From DASVBJ01 sp036375895 (GTDB lineage Bacteria; Actinomycetota; Actinomycetes; JACCUZ01): a stretch of 19,840 bases of DNA. The translations under genes and the position numbers were made by a program. Of this stretch, positions 11,649 to 18,250 are shown one piece after another (position 1 is the first letter of the stretch; the number at the start of each line of letters is the position of its first letter). Where the stretch lies: contig DASVBJ010000168.1 in NCBI GenBank assembly GCA_036375895.1, positions 1-19,840 of the forward strand, written 5' to 3'. A model generated the notes under the pieces. The model was not told where the DNA came from. It saw only the letters and a list, made by a program, of their open reading frames with translations, and did no database searches.

Positions 11649-13139
11649 GTGTCCCCGCTGCCCGGCGTGCACCTGACCACCGGGGCCCTTGCCTCGACCC
11701 CGGCCGACGTGCTGGCGACCGGCATCCGCCCGGGCGGCGACGGGCCGGTGCTCGCCGGTGACGCACACCAGCTCGAGGCGGCCTTCGGTCTCGACCTGCG
11801 CCGGGCCCTGCAGCGGGCGGAGGCGAAGGGCGAGGCGGGCGAGGTCGTCGAGGTCCCGGTCTCCGCTCCCGGCGAGGTCGGGCGGGTCCTGCTGGTGGGC
11901 CTCGGCGACGGGTCGCCGCTCGCCCTGCGGCGCGCGGGGGCGGCGCTGGGCCGCCGGGCCCGGGGCGACCGGTCCCTCGCCAGCGACGCGACCCACGACG
12001 TGGACCCGCTCGCTCTGCGGGCTCACCTCGAGGGTCTGCTGCTCGCGGGCTACCGCTTCTCCCGCAAGAGCTCGCCGAAGCCGGCCAAGGCGCTGGAGCG
12101 CGTGCAGCTGCTCGTCGGCAGCCCGCGGCGCCTGCAGGCAGCCGCCGACCTGGCCGCGGTCACCGCGCGCGCCACGCACCTGGCCCGCGACCTGGCCAAC
12201 ACCCCCTCCAACGAGAAGGACCCGGCCTGGCTGGCCGGCCAGGCACGTGACCTGGCCCGGCGCAGCGGCCTGCAGCTTCGGGTGCGGGACGAGCGCGAGC
12301 TGGCCGCAGAGGGGTTCAACGGCATCCTCGCGGTCGGCGCCGGCTCGGCCCGGCCGCCGCGGCTGATCGAGGTCCGCTACACCCCCGCCCGGGCCGCCCG
12401 GCGCGCCCCGCACGTGGTGCTCGTCGGCAAGGGGATCACCTTCGACTCGGGCGGCCTGTCACTCAAGCCCCGCGAGGCGATGGTGCCGATGAAGACGGAC
12501 ATGGCCGCCGGGGGCGCCGTGCTCGCGGTCATGTCGGTGCTGCGCGACGCCGACGTCCGGGTGCCGGTGACCGCGCTGGTCGCCGCGGCCGAGAACATGC
12601 CCGGCGCCTCGGCCCAGCGGCCCGGAGACGTCATCCGGCACTACGGCGGCCGCACCGTCGAGGTCTTCAACACCGACGCCGAGGGCCGGCTGGTCCTGGC
12701 CGATGCGCTCGCCTACGCCGACGCCGAGCTCGCGCCCGACGTGCTGGTGGACGTCGCGACCCTCACCGGGGCCGCCTCGCTCGGCCTGGGACGCCGGCAC
12801 GGCGCTCTCTTCACCGCCGACGACGACCTGGCCGCCGGGCTGCTGGCCGCCGGCGAGGCGAGTGGTGACCGGCTGTGGCGGATGCCCCTGGTCGAGGACT
12901 ACCGGGCCGCCCTCGACTCGCAGGTCGCCGACCTCGCCAACATCTCCCGCGACCCCCACATCCAGGGCGGTTCGATCACGGCGGCGCTCTTCCTGCGCGA
13001 GTTCGTCGGCACGCGACGCTGGGCGCACCTCGACATCGCGGGGCCGGCACGGTCGGAGCGGGAGGAGCACGAGGTCACCAAGGGCGGCACCGGCTTCGGC
13101 GCCCGGGTGCTGCTCCGGTGGCTCGAGGACCTGCGGTAG
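11649..13139 (+). CDS. pepA: Leucyl aminopeptidase (M17 family, PepA)
   Basis: The product has 496 residues, the normal length of M17 enzymes, which release N-terminal residues from peptides in the cytoplasm as hexamers with two metal ions per subunit. The catalytic domain shows VGKGITFDSGGLSLK (Lys261, Asp266), MKTDMAAGG (Asp284) and NTDAEGRLVLADAL (Asp343, Glu345, Arg347), the complete metal and bicarbonate-binding set. The N-terminal macro-like domain occupies about 1-170. The C-terminal DSQVADLANISRDPHIQGGSITAALFLREFV and WAHLDIAGPA blocks are also standard. It has its own ribosome site and follows a strong terminator, so it probably has its own promoter in the short gap. The TAG at 13137-13139 is seven bases from the convergent methyltransferase stop. 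Confidence 0.97.
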   Translation: MSPLPGVHLTTGALASTPADVLATGIRPGGDGPVLAGDAHQLEAAFGLDLRRALQRAEAKGEAGEVVEVPVSAPGEVGRVLLVGLGDGSPLALRRAGAALGRRARGDRSLASDATHDVDPLALRAHLEGLLLAGYRFSRKSSPKPAKALERVQLLVGSPRRLQAAADLAAVTARATHLARDLANTPSNEKDPAWLAGQARDLARRSGLQLRVRDERELAAEGFNGILAVGAGSARPPRLIEVRYTPARAARRAPHVVLVGKGITFDSGGLSLKPREAMVPMKTDMAAGGAVLAVMSVLRDADVRVPVTALVAAAENMPGASAQRPGDVIRHYGGRTVEVFNTDAEGRLVLADALAYADAELAPDVLVDVATLTGAASLGLGRRHGALFTADDDLAAGLLAAGEASGDRLWRMPLVEDYRAALDSQVADLANISRDPHIQGGSITAALFLREFVGTRRWAHLDIAGPARSEREEHEVTKGGTGFGARVLLRWLEDLR

Positions 13140-13146
13140 CGCGGCC

Positions 13147-13785
13147 TCAGTCCGGGCGCTTGACGGCGCAGAGCAGGCCGTCGCCGGAGGGGAGCATGGC
13201 GGCCACGAAGCGCTCGTCGTCGCGCACGTCCCGGCCGAGCTCGCGGATCGCCGTCGTCGTCTCGTCGCGCTGGGCGGGGTCGGCGACCCGGTCGTGCCAG
13301 AGGGCGTTGTCGAAGACCAGGACCCCGCCCGGGCGCAGGAGGCGGACCGCCTGCTCGAGGTACCCGGCGTACTCGTGCTTGTCGGCGTCGCAGAACACCA
13401 GGTCGTAGGCCCCGTCGGTGAGCCGGGGCAGGACGTCGAGCGCCCGCCCGGAGATCAGCCGGACCCGGTTGGACGGGATGCCGGCCTCGGAGAACGTCTC
13501 CCGGGCAGCGCGGTGGTGCTCGGGCTCCACGTCGATCGTGGTGAGCACGCCGTCGGGGCGCATCCCGCGCAGCAGCCACACCGAGCCGACGCCGGCACCG
13601 GTGCCGACCTCCACGACCGCCCTGGCGCCCATCGAGGCCGCCAGCAGGCGCAGCGCGGCGCCCGCCCCCGGCAGCACCGGGACGCAGCCGAGCTCGTCGG
13701 CCCGGACGCGTGCCGCGGCCAGCACGTCGTCCTCGGCGATGAACTCCTCGGCGTAGGACCAGCTGGTCTGCCGGTTCGCGCTGAT
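13147..13785 (-). CDS. SAM-dependent O-methyltransferase (class I, COMT-like), apparent ATC start
   Basis: The product has 212 residues. The fold resembles Rv1220c of M. tuberculosis: motif I VEVGTGAGVGSVWLL (58-72), TTIDVEPEH (Asp85 for SAM ribose), LISGRALDVLPRL, FCDADKHEY (Asp132, Asp134) and FDNALW (Asp159, Asn160), the divalent-metal residues of catechol/caffeoyl-CoA-type methyltransferases. The conserved N-terminal part SANRQTSWSYAEEFIAEDD has no ATG, GTG or TTG before it. AAGGAGG (13791-13797) sits five bases before an in-frame ATC (13783-13785), exactly where homologues should begin, and TAGGCT at 13835-13840 is a good -10. The first later GTG (13725) would remove 20 conserved residues. 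The acceptor substrate is unknown. It diverges from sigE, as in mycobacteria. Confidence 0.87.
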   Translation of the reverse strand: MSANRQTSWSYAEEFIAEDDVLAAARVRADELGCVPVLPGAGAALRLLAASMGARAVVEVGTGAGVGSVWLLRGMRPDGVLTTIDVEPEHHRAARETFSEAGIPSNRVRLISGRALDVLPRLTDGAYDLVFCDADKHEYAGYLEQAVRLLRPGGVLVFDNALWHDRVADPAQRDETTTAIRELGRDVRDDERFVAAMLPSGDGLLCAVKRPD

Positions 13786-13790
13786 GGCTG

Positions 13791-13797
13791 CCTCCTT
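13791..13797 (-). promoter_or_regulatory. Perfect Shine-Dalgarno in front of the ATC start of the O-methyltransferase
   Basis: AAGGAGG on the minus strand, five bases before the ATC at 13785. No other in-frame start codon lies within reach of it. Confidence 0.7.
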
Positions 13798-13834
13798 GGT
13801 GCCTCGGGCTGGGTGCCTCGGGCCTGCGGGGGCG

Positions 13835-13840
13835 AGCCTA
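13835..13840 (-). promoter_or_regulatory. -10 element (TAGGCT) of the O-methyltransferase gene
   Basis: TAGGCT on the minus strand fits TAnnnT. A start about seven bases downstream would give a leader of roughly 40 bases ending in the AAGGAGG ribosome site. No clear -35 is seen. Confidence 0.45.
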
Positions 13841-13877
13841 GTGGTACGCCGTGCGGCCGGGGTCCTGCCCGGGCGCA

Positions 13878-13903
13878 GGAACCCGGGACCCGGGCTGATC
13901 GTT
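13878..13903 (+). promoter_or_regulatory. ECF-type promoter motif 1 upstream of sigE (GGAAC-N18-GTT)
   Basis: GGAAC at 13878-13882 and GTT at 13901-13903 are 18 bases apart (CGTTA at the -10 side). This fits the GGAA...GTT pattern of ECF sigma factors of the SigE/SigH/SigR groups. The expected transcript would carry a leader of about 90 bases before GTG 14002. Confidence 0.5.
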
Positions 13904-13910
13904 ACGTCGG

Positions 13911-13936
13911 GGAACACCAGTCCCGTCACCCCGGTT
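13911..13936 (+). promoter_or_regulatory. ECF-type promoter motif 2 upstream of sigE (GGAAC-N18-GTT)
   Basis: GGAAC at 13911-13915 and GTT at 13934-13936, again exactly 18 bases apart and 33 bp downstream of motif 1. Such a site suggests that SigE, or another ECF factor, drives this operon. Confidence 0.5.
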
Positions 13937-13987
13937 GGGCATGGAGCAGGAGCAGCGGCACGATGAGTGCGACCATGGTTCTGGACC

Positions 13988-13995
13988 GGGGAGGA
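13988..13995 (+). promoter_or_regulatory. Ribosome binding site favouring the GTG start of sigE
   Basis: GGGGAGGA six bases before GTG 14002. The competing ATG at 13963 has only AGGAG ten bases upstream (13948-13952). Confidence 0.55.
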
Positions 13996-14001
13996 CGTTT
14001 C

Positions 14002-14619
14002 GTGACAGAACGCACCCCCGGTGGCGCGGGGGAGGACTGGACCCCTCCTAGCTGGGACGACGTGGTCCGCACCCACTCGGCGCGCGTCTACCGCCTCGCC
14101 TACCGGCTGACCGGCAACCGGCACGACGCCGAGGACCTCACCCAGGACGTGTTCGTGCGGGTGTTCCGCTCGCTGTCGAGCTACACCCCCGGCACATTCG
14201 AGGGGTGGCTGCACCGCATCACGACCAACCTCTTCCTCGACCAGGTGCGCCGCAAGCAGCGCATCCGGTTCGACGCCCTGGCCGAGGACGCCGGTGACCG
14301 GCTCGCCGGGCGCGAGCCCACCCCGGCCCAGGTCTACGACGACCAGCACTTCGACGCCGACGTCCAGCGGGCGCTGGACGAGCTGGCCCCGGACTTCCGG
14401 GCCGCCGTCGTGCTGTGCGACATCGAGGGGCTCTCCTACGAGGAGATCGCGGCAACCCTCGGCATCAAGCTCGGCACCGTGCGCAGCCGCATCCACCGCG
14501 GGCGGGCCCAGCTGCGCGCCGCGCTCGAGCACCGCGCCCCCCGGCCCACCGGCTCCGAGGTGGCCGGTGGCCGGACGCCGGCCGAGGACGAGGGACCGGA
14601 CCGGGAGGTCGGGCCGTGA
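14002..14619 (+). CDS. sigE: ECF RNA polymerase sigma factor SigE
   Basis: The product has 205 residues from GTG 14002. ATG 13963 would add 13 residues; GGGGAGGA favours the GTG, but both may be used, and M. tuberculosis sigE is known for alternative starts. Region 2 (about 27-92) has RVYRLAYRLTGNRHDAEDLT, FEGWLHRITTNLFLDQVRRK, and region 4 (about 120-174) has FRAAVVLCDIEGLSYEEIAA and LGIKLGTVRSRIHRGRAQLR, both very close to mycobacterial SigE. It directs transcription of surface-stress genes. The stop codon overlaps the anti-sigma start as GTGA, so the pair is translationally coupled, and two ECF-type promoter motifs precede it. The C-terminal tail beyond 180 is Pro/Glu-rich and not conserved. 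Confidence 0.95.
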   Translation: MTERTPGGAGEDWTPPSWDDVVRTHSARVYRLAYRLTGNRHDAEDLTQDVFVRVFRSLSSYTPGTFEGWLHRITTNLFLDQVRRKQRIRFDALAEDAGDRLAGREPTPAQVYDDQHFDADVQRALDELAPDFRAAVVLCDIEGLSYEEIAATLGIKLGTVRSRIHRGRAQLRAALEHRAPRPTGSEVAGGRTPAEDEGPDREVGP

Positions 14620-15191
14620 CCCACCTCGGTGACCGCATCTCCGGCCTCGTCGACGGCGAGCTGAGCCACGAGGTCCGCGACCGCGCCCTGGCTCACGTCG
14701 CGCACTGTGCCGCCTGCCGGGCCGAGCTCGACGCCGAGCGCCTGGTCAAGGACCGGCTCTCCCGCGCGGCCGTCCCCCCGCCGTCCGCCGACCTCACGGA
14801 CCGGCTCGTGGCCCTCGCGGGTCCGGGCGGGCCGGTGCCCCCGCGCGAGCGGTCGATGCCGCTCGCCCCGGTGGTGCCCACGCTGCCGCCGCCGGGGCGC
14901 GGGCCACGTGCCCGGCGCGCCGACGGCCGGCGACCGGCCGTGCGCGGCCGGGCCCGCCGGCTTCGCTACGCCACGGCCGGCGCGGTGTGCGTCGCCGGGC
15001 TGGTGCTCGGCACCGCCTTCGCGGCGGGCGGCACCCAGCCCGCGGCCGGCACGCCCGTGCTGCCACCGGCCGGACAGCTGTCCGTCGAGCACGCCGCCAC
15101 CCACTCCGGCCTGCCGCTCAGCGACCCGGCGTTCGACGCGGTCACCGCCTCCTTCGGCGGGCTGACCTTCCCCGGGGCACCGGCGCGGTGA
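14616..15191 (+). CDS. rseA: Anti-sigma factor, RseA-like (zinc-binding ZAS domain, one TM helix)
   Basis: The product has 191 residues from GTG 14616, overlapping the sigE stop by four bases. The N-terminal zf-HC2/ZAS domain reads ISGLVDGELSHEVRDRALAH with His27-x3-Cys31-x2-Cys34 (HVAHCAAC), the zinc motif by which such proteins hold their sigma factor. A Pro/Arg-rich linker (about 60-115) leads to one membrane helix at about 118-139 (YATAGAVCVAGLVLGTAFAA) and an external tail of some 50 residues. This layout equals Rv1222 (RseA), the SigE antagonist of M. tuberculosis, except that the extracytoplasmic tail with a membrane helix points to surface signal input. The stop overlaps the RseB-like gene start (GTGA). 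The linker and tail are rapidly evolving. Confidence 0.9.
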   Translation: MTHLGDRISGLVDGELSHEVRDRALAHVAHCAACRAELDAERLVKDRLSRAAVPPPSADLTDRLVALAGPGGPVPPRERSMPLAPVVPTLPPPGRGPRARRADGRRPAVRGRARRLRYATAGAVCVAGLVLGTAFAAGGTQPAAGTPVLPPAGQLSVEHAATHSGLPLSDPAFDAVTASFGGLTFPGAPAR

Positions 15192-16288
15192 GCCGGCGAG
15201 TCCCCGCCCCCGCGGCGGGCCTCGTCGGCCCGCTCGTGCTCCTCGTCATTCTCGTCCTCCCGTCCTCGGCCGCGCCCACCGCCACGGGCGTCCCCCTCGC
15301 CGATCTGCCGGTGGCCGGCGCGACCACCCCGGCGGCCGACCCGACCGCGCTGGCGCTGCTCGAGCGGGCGTCGAGGGCGCCGGCGACCACGCCGTACAGC
15401 GGCGTCCAGTTCGTGTCGGCCTGGAGCTCGCACGGCGCGACCAGCGTCGTGGTGGAGGTCGTCCACCAGCCCGGTCACGGCACCACCGTGCGCAGCGACG
15501 GCACCGCCCAGACGCCCGCGGCCGACACCTTCCTGCCCGCCGGCAACGGCGAGCCGTCGCTGCTCGGAGCGGCCACCACACTGACGCTGCTGGCGGGCAA
15601 CTACCGCGTGCAGGCCGTCGGTCGAACCACGGTGGCGGGGCGGCCGGCCGACCTGGTCGAGGCCCGTCGGAGCGGCTCGGGGGCCCTGGCCGCCCGCTTC
15701 TGGCTGGACCGGGCGACCGGCCTGGTGCTGCGCCGGGAGGTCTACGACGAGGACGGCCGGGCCACCCGGGCCAGCGCCTTCGTGCAGGTCGAGGTCGGGC
15801 GGGCCGCTGTGACGCCGCACCTGCCGCCGGCGCTGCCGGACGCCTGGGCCGACGCCGTCGCCTCCGCCGACCTGGCCGGCATGCGCGAGCGGGGTTGGCA
15901 GTGCCCGACCCAGCTGCCCGGCTCGCTCACGCTGGTCGACGCCCGGCGCGGCGGAGCCCCCGGTGCCCGGATCCTGCATCTCAGCTACTCCGACGGGCTC
16001 GCCGCCCTGTCGCTCTTCCAGCAGCGGGGTCGGCTCGACGAGGAGCGGCTGGAGGGCTACCGCCGCACCGAGGTCGGCGGAGCGCCGGTCTATGTGCGCG
16101 ACGGAGTGCCGCAGCGGCTCGTGTGGTCGGCGCGGGGGACGGTGTTCACCGTCGTCGCCGACGCGCCACCCCGTACGGTGGAGGGGGTGGTGGGGGCGCT
16201 GCCGCACGAGCCGGCCGACGGCGGCGGGTGGCGGCGCCTCGGACGCGGGCTGGATCGGGTCGCGTCCTGGTTCAATCCGTTCGGCTGA
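15188..16288 (+). CDS. Exported MucB/RseB-like sigma-E regulatory protein
   Basis: The product has 366 residues from GTG 15188, overlapping the rseA stop. A signal sequence (VSRRVPAPAAGLVGPLVLLVILVLPSSA, ending near residue 28) predicts export; there is no lipobox cysteine. Residues about 50-220 resemble the LolA-like N-terminal domain of RseB: YSGVQFVSAW near 70, a strand-rich middle, and FWLDRATGLVLRREVYDEDG at 180-200. Residues about 230-350 form the second domain (LHLSYSDGLAALSLFQQRG, GGAPVYVRDGVPQRLVWSARGTVFTVVAD), matching the MucB/RseB C-terminal domain. In Gram-negative bacteria RseB binds the outer part of RseA and blocks its cleavage. The same partnership here is inferred from the gene order. 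HtrA follows after 45 bp. Confidence 0.85.
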   Translation: MSRRVPAPAAGLVGPLVLLVILVLPSSAAPTATGVPLADLPVAGATTPAADPTALALLERASRAPATTPYSGVQFVSAWSSHGATSVVVEVVHQPGHGTTVRSDGTAQTPAADTFLPAGNGEPSLLGAATTLTLLAGNYRVQAVGRTTVAGRPADLVEARRSGSGALAARFWLDRATGLVLRREVYDEDGRATRASAFVQVEVGRAAVTPHLPPALPDAWADAVASADLAGMRERGWQCPTQLPGSLTLVDARRGGAPGARILHLSYSDGLAALSLFQQRGRLDEERLEGYRRTEVGGAPVYVRDGVPQRLVWSARGTVFTVVADAPPRTVEGVVGALPHEPADGGGWRRLGRGLDRVASWFNPFG

Positions 16289-16333
16289 CGACGTGGTGCC
16301 GACTGGCCCCACGGTGCGAGGGAGCAAGCGACG

Positions 16334-17797
16334 ATGAGCGAAGAGCACCGCCCGGGCGAGCAGGGGCCGGGCGGCGACACCCCCTGGTGGTCGCGGCCCA
16401 GTGGCGACACCTGGGACGCGCCCACCTACGCCGCCGCCCCACCGCCCGCGGCTGCCGACGAGCAGACCGCCCCGACCGAGAGCCCAACCCGGCCGTACGC
16501 CGGGCCGGCCGGGCCGGCCGGGCCGTACCCCGGGCCGGGCGGGCCGTACCCCGGGCCGGGCGGGCCGTACCCCGGGCCAGGCGGGCCGTACCCCGGGTCG
16601 GGCGGGCCGTACGCAGGACAACCCGGCCACCCCGGCTCTCCGTGGGACGCGCCGAGCGCCGACACGCTGGGCTCGCGCCGGAGTGAGTCGCGAGGGCCGG
16701 CCGTCGGTCTCCTCGTCGCGCTCGCCGCCGCGGTCGCCCTCGTAGCCGGCGGCGCCGGCGGCGCCGCCGGCTACCTGCTGGCGCAGCGCGGCGACGACAC
16801 CGTGACGATCGACGGGGCCAACCTCGGCACCGCGCCCACCCGGTCCACGCAGCGGCCGTCCGACAGCATCGCCGGCGTCGCCGCGAAGGTGCTGCCAAGC
16901 GTGGTCCAGATCAAGGTCGTCACGTCGGAGGGGCCGGCCACCGGGTCCGGGTTCGTCCTCGACGAGAGCGGCCTGATCCTCACGAACAACCACGTGGTCG
17001 CGGGCGCCGGCGGGTCCGGGGTGACGGTGACCTTCACCGACGGCACGACCACCGACGCGCGGGTCGTCGGCACCTCCGCGAGCTACGACCTCGCCGTCCT
17101 CAAGGTGTCGGCCCGCAACCTGAAACCCCTCCCGCTCGGCAACTCCGACAGCGTCGTCGTGGGCGACCCGGTGATCGCCATCGGCTCGCCCCTGGGCCTG
17201 TCCGGCACCGTCACCAGCGGCATCGTCAGCGCGAAGGACCGTCCGGTCACCGCCGGGGAGAGCGGCGGCAGCTCCGACAGCGCGTACATCAACGCGATCC
17301 AGACCGACGCGGCGATCAACCCCGGCAACTCGGGGGGCCCGCTGGTCGACCTCGACGGCGAGGTCGTCGGCGTCAACTCGGCGATCGCGACGGTGGGCGG
17401 CGCTCTCGGCGGTCAGGGCGGCAACATCGGGGTGGGCTTCGCGATCCCGATCAACCAGGCCCGGCGTACGGCCGAGCAGCTCATCAAGACGGGCGAGGCG
17501 CAGTACCCGATCATCGGGGCGAGCCTCGACGGCACGTACGACGGGGACGGCGCCCGCATCGCCTCGACCGCCTCGCCGAACGGCACCCCGCCACTCGTGG
17601 CCGGCGGCCCCGCCGAGAAGGCCGGACTGAAGCCGGGTGACGTCATCGTGGCCATCGACGGCAAGCGCGTTGCCGACAGCAGCGAGCTGATCGTGGCCAT
17701 CCGCTCGAAGAGCCCCGGTGACACGGTCCGGCTGACGGTGCGGCGGGACGGGGACCAGAAGACCCTGGAAGTCCGGCTCGGGTCCTCCAAGGGGTGA
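16334..17797 (+). CDS. htrA: HtrA/DegP-like serine protease with one TM helix and PDZ domain
   Basis: The product has 487 residues. Residues 1-120 are a cytoplasmic Pro/Gly/Tyr-rich tail with four PYPGPGG-like heptads (62-93). A membrane helix lies at about 122-149 and the trypsin-like domain outside. The catalytic triad is visible: His220 (LTNNHVVAG), Asp252 (SYDLAVLKV) and Ser333 (NPGNSGGPLVD). A PDZ domain covers about 390-485 (AEKAGLKPGDVIVAIDGKRV). HtrA (Rv1223 in M. tuberculosis) degrades or refolds damaged envelope proteins and is a SigE-regulon member that can act in RseA signalling. The start ATG has AGGGAG nine bases upstream. It is co-directional with sigE-rseA-rseB-like and probably co-transcribed, with no terminator between them. 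Confidence 0.95.
   Translation: MSEEHRPGEQGPGGDTPWWSRPSGDTWDAPTYAAAPPPAAADEQTAPTESPTRPYAGPAGPAGPYPGPGGPYPGPGGPYPGPGGPYPGSGGPYAGQPGHPGSPWDAPSADTLGSRRSESRGPAVGLLVALAAAVALVAGGAGGAAGYLLAQRGDDTVTIDGANLGTAPTRSTQRPSDSIAGVAAKVLPSVVQIKVVTSEGPATGSGFVLDESGLILTNNHVVAGAGGSGVTVTFTDGTTTDARVVGTSASYDLAVLKVSARNLKPLPLGNSDSVVVGDPVIAIGSPLGLSGTVTSGIVSAKDRPVTAGESGGSSDSAYINAIQTDAAINPGNSGGPLVDLDGEVVGVNSAIATVGGALGGQGGNIGVGFAIPINQARRTAEQLIKTGEAQYPIIGASLDGTYDGDGARIASTASPNGTPPLVAGGPAEKAGLKPGDVIVAIDGKRVADSSELIVAIRSKSPGDTVRLTVRRDGDQKTLEVRLGSSKG
16520..16614 (+). repeat. 21-bp tandem repeat inside htrA (4 copies plus a partial)
   Basis: The unit GGGCCGTACCCCGGGCCGGG plus a final C occurs at 16520, 16541, 16562 and 16583, the first two identical and the others with single changes. 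It is followed by a partial copy at 16604. It stays in frame and encodes the heptad GPYPGPG. GGCC-rich short repeats stand just before it (16501-16519). Copy number may vary between strains. Confidence 0.9.
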
Positions 17798-17807
17798 GCC
17801 TGCGGGC

Positions 17808-17813
17808 TAGCCT
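17808..17813 (+). promoter_or_regulatory. -10 element (TAGCCT) upstream of tatB
   Basis: TAGCCT lies ten bases after the htrA stop and about 48 bases before ATG 17862. With a GGGAG ribosome site in front of tatB this would give a normal leadered transcript, so tatB may have its own promoter besides read-through from htrA. Confidence 0.35.
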
Positions 17814-17861
17814 GGGGCCGGTGGCCCGCACGATCTGGCACAGGGGCACTCGGGAGCGGTC

Positions 17862-18203
17862 ATGTTCGACATCGGAGGGACGGAGTTCCTCGCCCTGGGC
17901 GTGATCGCGCTGGTCGTGTTCGGCCCGGACAAGCTCCCCAAGTACGCCGCCGAGGCCGCGCGCTTCCTGCGCGACGTGCGCAAGCTGGCGAACTCGGCCC
18001 GGGAGGACGTACGTCGGGAGCTGGGCCCGGAGCTGCGCGACCTCGACCTCAGCGACCTGAACCCGCGCACCTTCGTCAAGCGGCACGTGCTCGACGAGCT
18101 CGACGACGACCCCCCGCGCCCCGTGCCGCGCCAGCAGTCCCCAGCGGGCGGGACGCCGTCGGCATCACCCGGGCCGGCGCCGTACGACCCCGACGCCACC
18201 TGA
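17862..18203 (+). CDS. tatB: Sec-independent (Tat) protein translocase subunit TatB
   Basis: The product has 113 residues. The N-terminus MFDIGGTEFLALGVIALVVFGPDKLPKYA is the TatA/TatB signature: a short membrane helix (about 5-20), the FGP hinge, and an amphipathic helix (about 25-60; AAEAARFLRDVRKLANSARE). FDIG and the glutamate at position 8 are typical of TatB rather than TatA. TatB forms the twin-arginine signal receptor with TatC and passes folded proteins through the membrane. The C-terminal third is Pro- and Asp-rich and disordered. Linkage to htrA is as in mycobacteria (Rv1223-Rv1224). The length is in the range of actinobacterial TatB. tatA and tatC are not in the window. A GGGAG ribosome site lies five bases upstream of the ATG. 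Confidence 0.95.
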   Translation: MFDIGGTEFLALGVIALVVFGPDKLPKYAAEAARFLRDVRKLANSAREDVRRELGPELRDLDLSDLNPRTFVKRHVLDELDDDPPRPVPRQQSPAGGTPSASPGPAPYDPDAT

Positions 18204-18217
18204 GCCCCGGCCGGCCG

Positions 18218-18234
18218 TCGCCGGACCGCGGCGA
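18218..18234. terminator. Small hairpin between convergent tatB and mrp
   Basis: TCGCCG and CGGCGA pair around a five-base loop, 15 bases after the tatB stop and 17 bases before the mrp stop. Only the location supports a terminator; the stem is six pairs, which is weak evidence at this GC content. Confidence 0.3.
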
Positions 18235-18250
18235 GGCGTCGTGCAGGCGG

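Noticed and set aside
11232..12413. Upstream extension of the PaaX frame through the aminopeptidase to 12413
   Set aside because: The PaaX domain begins at GTG 11231; the rest is antisense to pepA and DUF3117 and has no conserved motif.
16520..16614. Tandem repeat considered as CRISPR
   Set aside because: The units are contiguous, have no spacers, and are in frame inside htrA.
14966..16993. 675-residue open frame on the - strand opposite the RseB-like gene and htrA
   Set aside because: It contains low-complexity RPARPGVRP-type repeats produced by the htrA minisatellite on the opposite strand; not a gene.
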